A stretch of 64,000 bases of DNA from Sphagnum compactum (taxonomy: Eukaryota; Bryophyta; Sphagnopsida; Sphagnales), in assembly GCA_965153455.1 (NCBI GenBank), contig OZ234501.1:11408001-11472000 (forward strand), given 5' to 3'. Position numbers and translations under genes: made by a program. The notes under the pieces are model-generated. The model had not been told where the DNA came from. It was given only the letters and a program-made list of their open reading frames with translations, and did no database searches. This document shows, piece after piece, positions 48,121 to 61,300 of the stretch (position 1 is its first letter; each line of letters starts with the position of its first letter).

Positions 48121-50813
48121 CTTTGTGTGTGATTTCATTGCTACAATAAAAAAATGCCAAAACAATGTTTATATTATGTATTTTAACCCAACCATGCATG
48201 GTTTTCAAGTCCTATGTTTCACAATTTCAATTTTTTAATAAAGGTTAGTCACAATGGCATCATGATGGAGTTGATTATGGATCCAACCATAAACACTAAC
48301 TTACCTTTTGACTGTTCAAGGTAACACATTTGGGCTAGGCATAAGGATGTGAAATTTTACTTATATGTGTTTCATATATGTTGTAGATGCACAAAATCCA
48401 TGTCTAAACAATACGGACCTATATAAACCAATTTCACATCTCTACTAATACCAAATTGTGGCCTATGAAGTTTGTGATAATCCCAAATTCTAGAGTATAT
48501 CAAAGTGGCAAAACATTTTGTTGCCCAAATGATTAGAAGTGTGAAAGATGAAAGTTGTTTTTTTACATCATCCTTCATGAAAAATAAGTTAGGTAATAAG
48601 CTTACTAACCACTTAAATTTAATAATGCACATGTTTGTTCAAAAGTTTTTCATATCATAACACTTCCTTTACAATGACGCCATTCTTGTTTGGAAGAAGG
48701 CCAAGAACTGATATGGTTATAACATATAAAGGTTTGTGTTTAATTTTTGCAAGATGCTTGATGGTTTTTGTGTGTTTAAGTTTGCTATTACAATTTGGAT
48801 TTTGTTCAAATTCTTAGCCTTTAGAGGTTCAATATTTATATTTTTACAAAGGAACAACATTGAGACATGTCTATTGGGTGAATGGATGGTTGGTTACAAT
48901 TTTTTTGTTATGTTTTTTGGTGCATGTTAATGTGTTTGGGATGGGTTGCATGGTTTGTGGATGTAAGCACACACCCATTGCAAAAGGAAAAGGCTATGGT
49001 TCAATTCCCATGGGTGTGGCATTGACATTGTGCATGAACCTTGTAGATTTGTAGTGACCAATTAAATGGGGTTGGGAATCCAAAATGGGGGGAGGGTGTC
49101 TATTCGCAATTGGGGTAATAGAAAAAGGAAAAAGGAAAAAGGATTTCAAGACTTTTATGGGCCTACTTTTTACAATAACATTTACTTGAAGCAAATTTAA
49201 ATGAGAAAATTAATTAGTCCAATTTAAGGTAATTCATGTGACAATGGTGAGTTTTCACATTCATACATAATTGTGTATGAAAGTTTTGGTTTATAGCCAT
49301 AATCACAAAAAATCTCAGAAAATCCCAAAATGAATTTCAATGGACAACCCAACATGTTTTTGGCAAGATTATTTCCTGCACATGTGACTTGCACCTAAAG
49401 TTAGACATTTTGAACCCATTGAACATTGTTTCTGGGTGAAATGGTTTTAAAAATGAGTCCTTTGCTTTGTAGCCCTTTCTTTCAAAATTTTAAGACTTTG
49501 ACATTTTTGTATGATTTGGTTTTTATCGTGTTCATCTAATGAACATGTACTTTCATAGAAGGGGGCATGTTTTTATTGTATAGAAAGTTTGAAATCAATT
49601 GTATGATTTTATGCATTCCTTTTGATTCTTTTTTTTAAAAAAATACAGTTTAGACACTTGATATAATTAGTTTATAGGACTAATTATTTAGATAGTATCC
49701 AAATGATTTTAAAACATTTTTATTAATTTAACAAAACATCATTTTATCTATTGGCATACATCAATCCATTACAACAACAATAATGTAAGATAAAAAAACA
49801 GAAATCCGAAGTTGTCCTTTATTGTCCTTAAAAACTTAAACACTCCTTTTTGGTACCCTAGTCGTGAATGGACTCGAGAAGGTTGCAATCATTGTTGTAA
49901 TTTGTCACTTGTAAATTGCAAGGTTTTTTGGTGCCAAAAATAATTAGTTGAATGACAAGTGAAAGCTTTGAATATCCAATTAATTGACATAAATAAACCC
50001 CCAAGTAGCCATTCAATCCACCCCCAAAAAATCAAAATAGTAATTAAATGATATGCTCTCATTGCAAGTAGCTTATGTATCCACCAAATTGGTTATAACA
50101 TGTGAAAAAAAAGGATATCCCAATTGAATACGTCAAATTCACCATCTTGTTGGAACTTTCCAATGCATTAAACAAAGGTCACCATGTGTGTTATTATGTC
50201 ACCAAAAGATTTGCCACCTATGTTGGTCCAAATTATATGTATATCATTAGCCCTACCACACCCTAAAAATAAGGAGTTCAAGTCTTAGAACAAAATCTCA
50301 AAATAAAAATCATGTATTGTAGCCAAAAAATAATAATAATGTGTAAATGACTTTGTGTGTGGTTAGGATGTGCAATCATAGGCATGGGCACTAATGGTGT
50401 TGCACACAACTTATGTTTTTCTTTGGGTGTGAGTACATTATAACTTTACTTTACAAAGTATAGACATTGGACAACAATTCATTTTTCTTAAAATGTTGTT
50501 AAAAGTGGGGGAATGTCATGCAAGCTATTCACAATATATAAAAATAAATAAATAAATTCCAATAATATAACATGTTGAATTCCCCTAATAGGTCAATGGT
50601 TTGAAGAGTTTAAAAAACCCACCTTTTAAATTCCAAAACATAATTTCAATGACAACCAATAAGTTAGTTTAGGGGAGATGATAATAGGGTCCCCTTGTTT
50701 CAACCTACAAAAGTTTAAAAAATAACTACTTCTTCCAAGCTTAGTTTCCTCACTCCTTTCCCTTGCCCACCTAAATGGACATGGAAATGCACATCTCATT
50801 TTACCCTTCCATT
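48121..50813. other. AT-rich spacer, nothing recognised
   Basis: No gene supported. A short inverted repeat ACACCCAT/ATGGGTGT near 48970-49018 encloses a GGTTCAATTCC word like a tRNA T-arm, but no tRNA folds around it. Decayed coding of the hAT relic may continue to about 48650. Confidence 0.4.
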
Positions 50814-51419
50814 TCATCTCAAGCTTGTCTTTTTCATCAAGGATGTAATGATTAGGGTTGAGGTTGCCAAAGAATTTTTAAAAAAACCTTTTGATTTTGT
50901 TTTTGTGTCTTTTGGTTTCCTCCCATGTTTTTTTTCTAATAATGGTTTGTCAAAGATAGTGTCAACTAACATGGCTTTTTTCATATATGGAATTTTCATC
51001 AACATAAATGTGATTCCTTTACAATGGGTTTTTATTACATTAACATTATGGTATTCAACATGGATAAACAAAGATTGGGTGTTTTGAAACTTTTGTTGTA
51101 GTTCATTGTTTGTTTCACTTAGATTTTTCATAAATAGCATGTCAATAAGCAAGGCAAGAAGAAAAGGAGAACAACTAACATGGCAAAAATCCATAAACAA
51201 AAACAATGACAACCAAAGAATGATGCTTTTGGTAATGGTGGTGTTCAACAAAGGTGGAATCCTATTTGGAACAAAGAATAGTTGGACCATGCATAGAATG
51301 GTGAGAGATTTCTTAGTGTGAGATTTGATAAAAAAAACTCCATCCATAATTTTCAATTTAGTTTGTAAGTGATTGAAATTTCTTATTTCAGTTGGAATAA
51401 TATAAATATTAAAATTCAA
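50814..51419 (-). other. Unassigned 201-codon open frame
   Basis: This is the longest open frame outside the three genes. The predicted protein is rich in Phe, Leu, Ile, Lys and Thr, with a hydrophobic stretch in its middle and a basic, Lys-rich C-terminal third (EKKHGRKPKDTKTKSKGFF). I recognise no domain. The plus strand over the same region is also fairly open, so this could be the antisense of a decayed transposon coding region. It overlaps by four bases a 63-codon frame continuing to 50626. Not called as a gene. Confidence 0.3.
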
Positions 51420-51777
51420 CTATGACATGTGGGATTTGTGACTTCCAATGTTTTTTTCATAACATAATTATTACAACTTGAATATCAAAATTTTGATTTA
51501 AAAGAAAAGTAAACATTTGGCCTATATGATGTTTTTTCAAGTTGTGTTTCACTTATGCTTTTAGGTTTGAGTTTTTATTTCTAAAAGTCCACAATTCCAT
51601 TTGATGGTCTAGAGGATGTTTTTTCCTTAATTGTCAATTATTTAGAAAATCCACAATTTCATCAAAAGATCTAAAAAACCTTGGTTCTTTATCTTCACGC
51701 AAATAATTGTTTTTGAAAGGGGAAAAACATGTAATACATACCCCATGTACTACAAACTTCTATTTCCTCTTGCACAA

Positions 51778-51781
<4 letters not shown>

Positions 51782-51809
<28 letters not shown>
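51782..51809. repeat. (TA)n microsatellite
   Basis: A pure AT dinucleotide run of 14 units. Confidence 0.9.
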
Positions 51810-51812
<3 letters not shown>

Positions 51813-52004
51813 CCATTGTGCTTCTTAGGCCTAGATAAATGAGAATTAAAAAAATCAAAACAATGTTGTAAGATGAAAATTTCAAAAGTTGATGAACTAA
51901 AACATGAATATTGTACTGAAACAATGCATCTTACCATGCTAGATCGAGTGAATTGTTTTTTTATTTCCAAAGACTTGTTTGCTCACATGTTCTTTTTGTT
52001 TTTT

Positions 52005-52320
52005 TCAAAGTTGCACCTTGAAGAGCTTTATTAGAACATTCAATTGTTGATATTTATTTTTGATGTATGTTACTTCAATTAAAATTTTCAACTTTTTTCT
52101 TATGAAATGGTGCTTTATTTTGATGTGTTTGGTCCTTGGATGATAGACAAGGTTCTTCATTAAATGAATGCTTCCATGATTGTCACCTAACAAGAGAATA
52201 AGCCCTTTTGCAAGAATTTGGAGTTCATGTAACAATTTTTTTATCCAAACTATTTTTGTACCTCCACCTACTAGCAACTTGTATTCAAGTGGACAATGGT
52301 TGACAATGTCATTATTGGTT
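52005..52320 (-). pseudogene. Ty1/copia retrotransposon RNase H fragment
   Basis: On the minus strand an open segment reads as the end of a copia polyprotein: KLLVGGGTKIVWIKKLLHEL, then the RNase H motif as DNHGSIHLMKNLVYHPRTKH, then IKIKHHFIRKKL. In intact elements the motif is DN(Q/K)SA...NPVFH.RTKHI...HH.IR. The Asp-Asn pair and the RTKHI-HHFIR block are clear. Stops interrupt both sides, and I found no reverse transcriptase upstream and no long terminal repeats, so this is an orphan fragment. Confidence 0.75.
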
Positions 52321-55300
52321 TATAACTATTTTTCTAAGAAATGGGTATTGAACCAATTTTGTACGAATAGTTCAAATGTTGACATCCTCCTTTATGAGAA
52401 AGATTTCATATGTAGGAGGATGGGATATTTCAACCCTTACATATTTCCTCATTCTTCGCAAATTTGTCATGTCAAAAATCTTTCCTTTAATAATATGTGA
52501 CTTTCTTGGTAATCATATGTGATCCTTGGAAAATATCACAATTGCGTATTTGATCATTCAAATTATTTAGAAATAATTGCTTATATCAATGCATAAGTCA
52601 TTGTAATTGGATGAAAGCATCCGTGGGTGGTACTATTAGGAACCACCTCAAGGAATGGTTAAAGAACCAAAAATGGTCAAATAATTTTCCTGGGTCTTTT
52701 ACTTTAAATGTTTTCACAACTATAAATTATTATTATTTCATGTTTATTAATTGCAAACACTAATATATAACTTGAAATTATATAATGCCAAGGACAACAA
52801 ATCATACACTGTTTATGAAAATGACATCATTGCAACATTATAGACCATCCACTATCAAATATGTTTTACATGTGTGCATTAACATTTTTCTAAAAAATTG
52901 AAAATTTATGAAATTAAACAAAAATCCTTCATCAAATATATAATTTTGCAATTTATATGGTTTTCAATGTTTTCATTTTTGCAACATATATACCTATATA
53001 AGTATGAACATGTGTGATACATATATGCCACCTTTTGAATAAAAAAAATGAAGGAAAAGGAATAATGCCCAGGAAATTGGAAGAGTTGAAAATGGGACAT
53101 GGAAAACAAGAAATTGTGATCAAACATAACCTTAATAATAATGGTGTAATAATGTTATTAAATTTGCACGACAATTTCCCCAACATGATTTACATTCCTT
53201 TTGTTTATTTTGGATTTTAAAGATGAAAAATACTCTAATGACTTTCAACTTTCTAAATGTTATGACAAAGTGTTCATAATCTTTTAATATAATACTTGAT
53301 ATTTACTTTTTTGTGTGCATAATGAAAAAAGTTGGGACGAGAATGAATGTGGGGAAGGTAGTCACACATATAATCAAGGTAAGACTTTAGTAATGGTTGT
53401 GAACAAAGTTCCGTTTCCAACCTATCACCTTGATCTTGATGAAAAAAAAAGGATTGCATACAACAAGTATATCATATAATTATGTATTTACAATTGATTT
53501 AATTTTGTAAATTTTGTTGGACCATTAACTTCATGTTCAATTTTAATTCCAATTTGATTGATATCATCTCTTGTACAAATCTAATATAAAATGGCATGCA
53601 CATAATGGTTGTAGTTAATGTCAATGAATATGTATTTGTAAATTTGTAAATTTTATTCCCCAATTACACGATATAACAAACACAATGTGAAACTACTCTT
53701 TATGGATTTGTATTGCAGAACAAATCATGTTGGTGCAAAAAATGGGCTTCCTTTGGAAGGAAGGAGTCACCTTGAGAAAAATTTCCCAAAGTTTTTTCAC
53801 ATTAATTTATTGTTGATTTATTTACAAATATTTTGTAGGATCTTTTTCCCCCTCTATGTGAACATTGCCTCCATTTCTAAACTTTTGTGCCTTTGAATGT
53901 ATGGACAAATCTAGAATTTTTAATTAAAAAAAAGAAAGATGTCATAGTTTTTACCATCATACTAAGTACGTTTTGGACAACTCCTCCTTGAGAATTACAT
54001 TTACAATAATATAACAATGATCATCATTGGTAGTGTGGAGCAACGCACAATAAATGTTACTTGAAAACATGACATTGAATTTTGGAAGTGTGAAATGTTT
54101 TTATTTCAATTTTGTGATGTTTCTAAAATGGCCAACACCCATAAGCCAATTTAGCCAAATTTGGCTAATAAAAAATATAAAAAGAAAAAAAGATTCATAT
54201 TTTTTGGCTACTTACTTGAACCATGTATAGAAATCTATTGATTTTTAAAGACTTTTTTGAAGTTAATTTTGAAGTTTGGAGATTTCTTTGAAATTTTCAT
54301 TGATTTTGTAACAAAAAATTTCAGCAACTTCACAACAATGTGTAAGTTTTGACAAAAAAAAAGGTTGGTGTGAGCTTGGTAATAGTGAGAAAATGTTTTT
54401 CCATCTATTCAAGTTTTGGTGTGTATAAAACATGTGCAGGTTTTGGTTTCAAAATTAAAGTTTTTTTCTTTTTGTGTTATATGTTATGTCAATTTTTTTT
54501 GTCAAAATCCTGCAAGACTAGAAGCAACTTGCTGCCAAAGAGAGCAATGAGGACATCCTGAAGAGGGGCAAGAGAATAAAATAGGTCCTACACCTCTCAC
54601 TTGTCTCACTTGTTGCAGGAAGCAAATCAAACAAGGAGATAGGTGGGAAATCTGAAAAAGCACCAAGCCTAAGGAGGCCTCCCAGCCACAATGGCTCGTC
54701 TCAAGCTGCACATAGCCTGAACTCTTTGTAGGCTCATTGACACATTTTGTGTACAAAATGAACACAAATTTGTTAAAGGAGAGCTTTCAAAAGTCCTTGA
54801 TTGACCATGCCATGTTAGCACATCAATGAAAAAACGTCAACCTGCAACCACCCAAAATACCTGTATGGAGAAAGGGAGAAACCCATCCAAAGTGTAGATT
54901 CCCTTACAATGACTTGATAAAGGACAGTTAATACCAAACCAAAATTGTTGTGAAAAAAAACCAAGGTGGAGGCAGTGTACAACTTGTGTGAACCAGCACC
55001 TACATTGGTATCATGGTCAAACCGGTCGTGACTAAGTGACTTTGATATGGGTTCACATCATATACTTGGTATTGACACCAATATAGCCCTGGTATGAAAC
55101 TGATATTACCTCAAGTCCCTACCAGGCAGGTACTGATACAAGGTTGGTATTGTCTCAGGTCATACCCAACTGGTTGATTCTTTGACAACAGGACCAATTG
55201 TAGTCTATATGCACCAGGAGTCTATACGAACAGGCTTACAACCTGTTACCTGCCCAACACTGGTTTGGACTGGTTTGGACTTTGCACTACAGTTGGCTGA

Positions 55301-57241
55301 TTATTGAGAAAATGGCTAGTCATCAACAAGCATCCAAGAGTATGTACCTGTGGGGACTGAAAATTGGTCAAGACCCAGACGAAGAAGAACCCTAATTGTG
55401 TCCACCCCCTCTTAGAAGGCAATGAATGGCAGACGGTCTGCCCAACACTGGAGGTGAATTTAGAACCTGACTGACTTGGCTTACAAAAAGAATATATTGT
55501 TGTGAGTCAGTCAGTTAGTCTCTTTTTGGTGGCAGGTCACAAATTGCGCCAATGGATCTGCGCAACTTTCCATCAAAAATACATTCTCGCTGCTGCACAC
55601 TTCAAAGAGGCCGAATGTGTAAGCAACTACGCGTGCAACAAGCAAGATTTTGTAAGTAATGTTTAGTGAACAATTGACAGAGCATGCATCCAGGGAGAGT
55701 CATTAACTACCTATGTCCAATTCTACTCATTTCAGGATCTCTCCCACCCTGCAAACAAGTCCGTACTCTATGTGTGTGTGTGTGTGTGTTTTGAATCACA
55801 AGTTTTTGGTCAATGGATCACAAGACTTCAACATGTCGGTTGTCTAAAAAATTTGTTATCATCTTAAACATGTGGGTGTGAAGTTTCTTTGTGTTTCATG
55901 GAAAGTGATCTGCATCGGTTCAATCGTGCAGCATTTTTCTGGCGGGCACAATTTTGCATCATGGCAACCCAAAAAAGAAGTCACTATGACTAATACAAAG
56001 GATTTTTTTTGGGGAAAAAAATGGCCCACAATTGCCAGATTTTGAGGAAACTTGTTTTGAAATCATCAAATTTAGACAACAGGTTCCAGCATGTGGTCAC
56101 CAAAATATGGCAGGATTCCTAAAATATGGCTAAGTTCCTATTTTGGATAACCATAAGACCACTTCCCACACAAAATTGCAAAAAAGAAAAAGAAAAAGAA
56201 AATTTGTTCAATGATCTTGAAATAATCATTTGTTCTCCATATGGGAGTGGGGGTTGTGAAGGAGTTTGAATAAAGTGGAGAGAATTGGGAAATGCTTTTT
56301 GGTCAGTTTTGATCACACAAAGAGAATGTTCACTCAGTAGTAAGACAATAAACTAGTCATAAAGCAAACCCATGCTCTTTGAATACTAATGCAACTATTA
56401 AATATCAAAATCATGTTAGCTGTTTCATTTGCAGGGCTATATTTGTGGCAATATTATACACATTAGTATTTACAAATGTACATGTATGTAATGTACCATA
56501 CATGATTTAAGCAGAGCTAGGATATGAATTGGAACTTCATGTATGGTACATTTATACAGAGAATTTGGTACTCTTTGGTTTTTCCTAATTGAAATCAGAA
56601 TTTTTCCTAATCCCAATTTTCAGCTCTTCATTCCTTTGTGAAATTGTAAGTTACTCCATCGTCCAGATGGAATAACCTGCAGTAATTATCAATGGTGTCA
56701 GTATTTGGCAATCTTAATGTTGAACATCTGCTGCAGTTTTGTGCTTGCATCGTGGCCTAAAGTTCACCTTTTTTTTCTCTTTTTTTTTTGGTTGCTAAAA
56801 ATATGATGAAATTATTTGGGTCTGTTGCACCTAATTTGCAGTCCACAAATTTTGTTGGGTGGTGTGCTGAGGACAAAAAAGTGCATAATTGGTGGATCAC
56901 AATTTGGCAATTATGGAATGTAATTGTTGGACTGCTCAGCAAATGGTCCAATAGTTTTTTTGCACAGAACAAATCTGCACACCTAGAGTCATGGATAATA
57001 ATGCGCACTCCTTGTGCTGTAACATTTATTTATTTTTGCTAAATCTGAATGGTGGGAAAAATCCATGCAACCCTTCTTCTGGTTCATGCAATATTTTTCA
57101 TGCAAAGGAAAAACTCTTTAAAAATAGTCCTTTTGAGCATAAATTCTTTTGAAAGACACCTTTTGGGGAACCAATGCTTGGAAAAATAATATTGTGTACC
57201 AACCAAAATTATTAGGAAGTGGGGAAAAAGTAATGCACTTA
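52321..57241. other. Gene-free spacer with dispersed repeat copies
   Basis: No gene supported. Copies of the palindrome-centred repeat lie at about 54108-54330 (reverse; exact palindrome 54152-54167) and 56000-56150 (forward, without the palindrome). Around 54500-55000 the DNA is less AT-rich and could be an old element. At 55080-55190 the sequence resembles the reverse complement of the 88-base repeat near 62.7 kb. A (GT)n run is near 55769-55789. The 13-mer TGCCCAACACTGG occurs at 55251 and 55439. Confidence 0.45.
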
Positions 57242-57488
57242 TGTGGTTTTGTCCAAAACACACTTTTCATTGAAAAAACAACAGGTTCTTTGTGGTTTTG
57301 CCCAAAACACAATTTTCATTAAAAAAACAACAGGTTCTTTGTGGTTTTGCCTGAAACACAATTTTCTTTAAACAACGACAGGTTCGTTGTGGTTTTGCCT
57401 GAAACACAATGTTCTTTCAAAAACGACAGGTTCTTTGTGGTTTTGCCTGAAACACAATTTTCATTAAAAACACAACAGGTTCTTTGTT
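57242..57488. repeat. 48/49-base minisatellite, five copies
   Basis: Each unit contains TGTGGTTTTGCC(T/C)(G/A)AAACACAATTTTC followed by an A-rich stretch and ACAACAGGTTCTT. Unit starts are 57242, 57291, 57340, 57388 and 57436, so periods are 49, 49, 48 and 48. The last unit ends at a truncated TTCTTTGTTCA. Copies differ at only a few positions. Confidence 0.9.
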
Positions 57489-58080
57489 CACAATAAGGTG
57501 GTCTCTCATTTCATCACTTTCAAAGGCAATTTTGATGATGTGAATGATTTGATTAACCCCAATAAACCCATTCTTCATGTCGTGCACACTAACTGTCTGG
57601 ACCTAGTGTCACAATACAAAATCCAACATTCTCGTGTTTATCAGGAGTTCTTGTTTACCAAGAGGATCAAACAAGAGGATCAAACAACAATGCATCGATC
57701 TCGGACATAGTGGTTGCCCGTTGAGACTGGTATAGTTTTGAAAAATGGATGGCCAGAAATCCTATACCTAATCATGATATGCAAGAATATCATCTGACCC
57801 CACGTCTCCCCGCCCCTGACATAGCAACTTGTTTGGTCAATATTGGCACCTAACCTAGGTCATTTTTCCTAATTTCTGGGCCCACAAAGCCAATTGAAGA
57901 AGCAGCATTATTTTCTGATTTTGGAATTGTTGAGTCACTCATTTGGGAAAACACGCCTTGAGGCATGAACCGGCACTTACAAGGGTACCATTGGGGGAAG
58001 GAAAAAACCCAATTTTTTTGGGTTGCTTCTAAACATTATAAGTTTGCCTTATAATGTTTGCCATTGGTGAAGACTAGTAA
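57489..58080. other. Spacer beside a MITE, with a 12-base stem-loop
   Basis: No gene supported. AAACATTATAAG and CTTATAATGTTT (58031-58059) are exact reverse complements with a five-base loop, about 20 bases left of the MITE. A 70-codon plus frame at 57498-57710 has no recognisable domain. Confidence 0.45.
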
Positions 58081-58391
58081 GGCCACTTTAGATGAGGGCC
58101 CAAAGTCCAGATTCGTAGGAACCAATTTGGGCCCATTTGAACCAAAATTGAATCCTTGAGTTGGATCCTGCCTTGGACCATACCTTGCATCTTGGTTCTT
58201 CAAATCATAAGCTCCCTTTAGAGCTCTGTTTTTCGGTCCCAACTGATTGATTTTCCCTTCAAAACAGGTGCCATGTAGGTTTAGCCGCAATTTAATACTT
58301 TTTGTTCTCGGGCCCTCATCTAAAGCCCATGGGTCCAATTTATGATTTGTTGGACCCTGAAACCTTCTTGGACCCTCATCTAAAGTGGCCC
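58081..58391. mobile_element. Harbinger/Tourist-like MITE, 311 bases, TAA target duplication
   Basis: The left end GGCCACTTTAGATGAGGGCC and the right end CCCTCATCTAAAGTGGCCC are inverted copies, continuing with CCAA/TTGG to about 23 bases with one mismatch. Both ends are bordered by TAA (58078-58080 and 58392-58394). A 3-base TAA/TTA duplication with GG-rich termini is characteristic of PIF/Harbinger and its Tourist MITEs. A second copy of the terminal word (GGGCCCTCATCTAAAG) lies inside, at about 58311-58326, in the same orientation as the right end. There is no coding capacity; the open minus frame across it is not a gene. Confidence 0.82.
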
Positions 58392-61300
58392 TAAATCTGG
58401 GTCTTGAGGTCTAGAGGGTGAAGGTACCAGTGTAGGTGGTGCTGGTTGACCCTGGCTGGGAAGCCCCAATTCAGAATAACCCTTTTCGCATTCACAGCCT
58501 TCTTTTTTCATGTTTTTGTTTTTGTTTTCCTGATTTATTCTTTGGAGAAATGGGGAGAATGAAAAATGGATGGCAGTGGCCACCACATTTTAGACTAGGA
58601 GAAAATAACACCCAAAAAGAAAAATTGTCTTTCTCAACACCTTAAGCTGAATTATATTTTCTTTAACAAAAATGTGATGAGTATTTTCTTCTGGGGTTAA
58701 TTTCCACTTTTATTAACAGGAAAAATATGGTTTCAATAAAAAAAAAGGATTTTTGTTCTTCAAAAAGACATTCATTCACCAGATTTCAAAAACTTCCCCT
58801 AAAAATTGATAGATTTTTACAGCAGGTGCAGCAAAGTAGTCAAAATATAAAAGGATTCTAGAATTTTGACTCTCATATCTGTTCTATAGCCAAATTTGGC
58901 TAAATTTTCTTGTTGAAGATTGCCAGTTTGGCTACATCACAAAATTGGAAAAAATACATAAATACTTAAGGTTTACAGTTTAGAGAGGCCTACATTCTTG
59001 GTGTAACCACCAACATTGAATTCCTTAGTAATAACAACAGGGCATAATTATTCACTGCCCACTCATTGCATTGGCCTGGGATTGCTTAAGAAGGTTGTTA
59101 CAGCATCTGCATTGATGCACTGTACATGGGGCAATATCACCTTCCTCATCCATGCATAATAAAACATGGGATGATAGGTTATACCCTGATGGAACATTCA
59201 AACATCACACATGGGCCAATCAATAGCGGTCGATCGGTATGTGGCCAAATCACTATGGCCTACCAACCTCGTAAGGTAATCATTTTCTTTCCAAAGGTCC
59301 TTTGACACCCAGGGTATCCTACGTATATTGACAAGAATTACCCCCATTTTGATCCCATTACAACACTGACTTCATAATTTTTTTTTGACATACTGACCAT
59401 TTAACGGCTGCCACTGGAGATGCTCTTAGATATGGTGCAAAACAAATCATCATCTATCAGCCAAAGAGAGATGGTGTTGGTGGAATACGAAGCTCAGGTT
59501 TGTAATGGTATCATTGGAGTACAAAGCTCAGGTTTTCTTTGCCCAGTTTTGCCACTTTCTTACTTTGGTTTGTTCACTCATGTGCCCCAAATGGCTATAT
59601 CAGAATCTTTCTTTGAGTGGTTTCATCTTTTCCATTAGTGTGATTTTGCATCTTGGCTGCACTGACTGTTAGGCAAACTGTATGCTATTTGCACAGCTGC
59701 TTTGGCCAGTTTGCTTTTTTAGGTCACCTAGTATAGGGCCAGCTCCTTCATCACTGGCTCCAAGTTGGAACAACTCAAGTGCTTAACGGCTATTTCTGGG
59801 TTTAGTAAATTCTTCGACATTCTACGTTCATGCTCATTGAATCAGCATATGATTCTAAACAACAAAAAAAAGAAGTTATGTTGAATGTGTTAGCAATTTC
59901 CATTCTCATACATGTTGGTGTAGTTTCGGCAATCATCCTCTTAATAAGTCTTAGCCAAATTTGGCTACAAGTTAGAGAAGACTTTAGAAAAAATTAGGGT
60001 TCTTTGCTATGTTTTTTTGGCTACATGTTGGCACTAATTGTCTAAATATAGCAAGTTCAGTTTTTTTTTTTCCTCTCAATATGGCTAGTTTGGCCCACTT
60101 TTGCCAAAAAAATCCTGTGTAAGATCCTCACTGCTTTTTTTGGGTCACCAGCCAAGTAGTGAAAATTTGCACAAAGAAAAACACTGATCACACAACAGGT
60201 TGATGAGGGTGTTATATTAAACTTCTTTGGTCACCTTCCACGTTTAGCTTTGCACAACTAGCCCTGACTATTCCAAACCTCACAATGGTCATTCCATCAT
60301 TCATCAATAGCCACCAAAGAAGTAGCTGAAGTGGCATTCATCCATAAGATAAATTTGGCTATGAAAGTTTTTAAAAAGTTAAGCATCCTTCTATATTTTT
60401 GGCTACCATTTGGAACATAATGTACAACAACCTGGCTGTTTTTTCCCCCCAAAAAAACCAATATCAAAATTTGAAGACTAAAAAAGGCCCAAAAGAGGTA
60501 CTCTTTTATAAACCATTTAAAAAAATTCACCAGAAAGAACTCCACTCGGTTACACAATGATCATGAAACCTCCTTGCACAGAGGAGCATTCTCTTATAAT
60601 CGATGTACCATGTGCGATATGGCCAAACATGGCAACACCCCCAAATTATTCAACCTAGAGTACTGTCCCACACATCATGGACTTGAACATTTCAAATGGG
60701 TAGTAATTAAACAATTGTATTAGGTTTAGATTAAGTACACTTTACTGTGCAGGTACATTGAGAAGACATCAAGTTTTTCATTTTTCACATCACTTTGAAA
60801 GCTGCACTCACTGGCTAGTACTACTAAGAAACCCTAATGTCACCAAGTATAGGACACCCACCATGTTCATACCCGGCCAATGCCCAAACAGTGCACCATC
60901 CACATTGGAAGCCTGTCATGAATGAAGTTGTGGATGAACTCACATTGGGTTTCCTTGGTAACTTATATGTATCACATAGTGCCAGGAGTAGGGTTTAGGG
61001 GATTACAGTACCTAGTTGACTACTGCAGTGGATAAGTAGGATGTAAATGGTTAGTGCCAAGGTAAAGGCTACTGGGTTATCAGCAGGTAGGTAGTAAAAA
61101 CCGAAACTTAACCACCCACTCTGGTTAGCTAGAGAACTGGAACCCAATGAGAAAAAGTGTTTCCTGTCCACCTACCATCCATCCCTCATGGTGGGTTGGT
61201 GGCTGTTGGTTCACTCTGGCCTACTTACCATACCTACCTGATGTAAGATCATTTGTTTAGGGTAAGGACCTGAGATCTGGGTTGTTCTGGGAACAAGGAC

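Noticed and set aside
48970-49020. tRNA-like T-arm word GGTTCAATTCC inside an inverted repeat
   Set aside because: No D-arm, anticodon arm or proper acceptor stem spacing can be formed.
58036-58338. 100-codon minus-strand frame
   Set aside because: It lies across the Harbinger-like MITE and its left flank; MITEs have no coding function.
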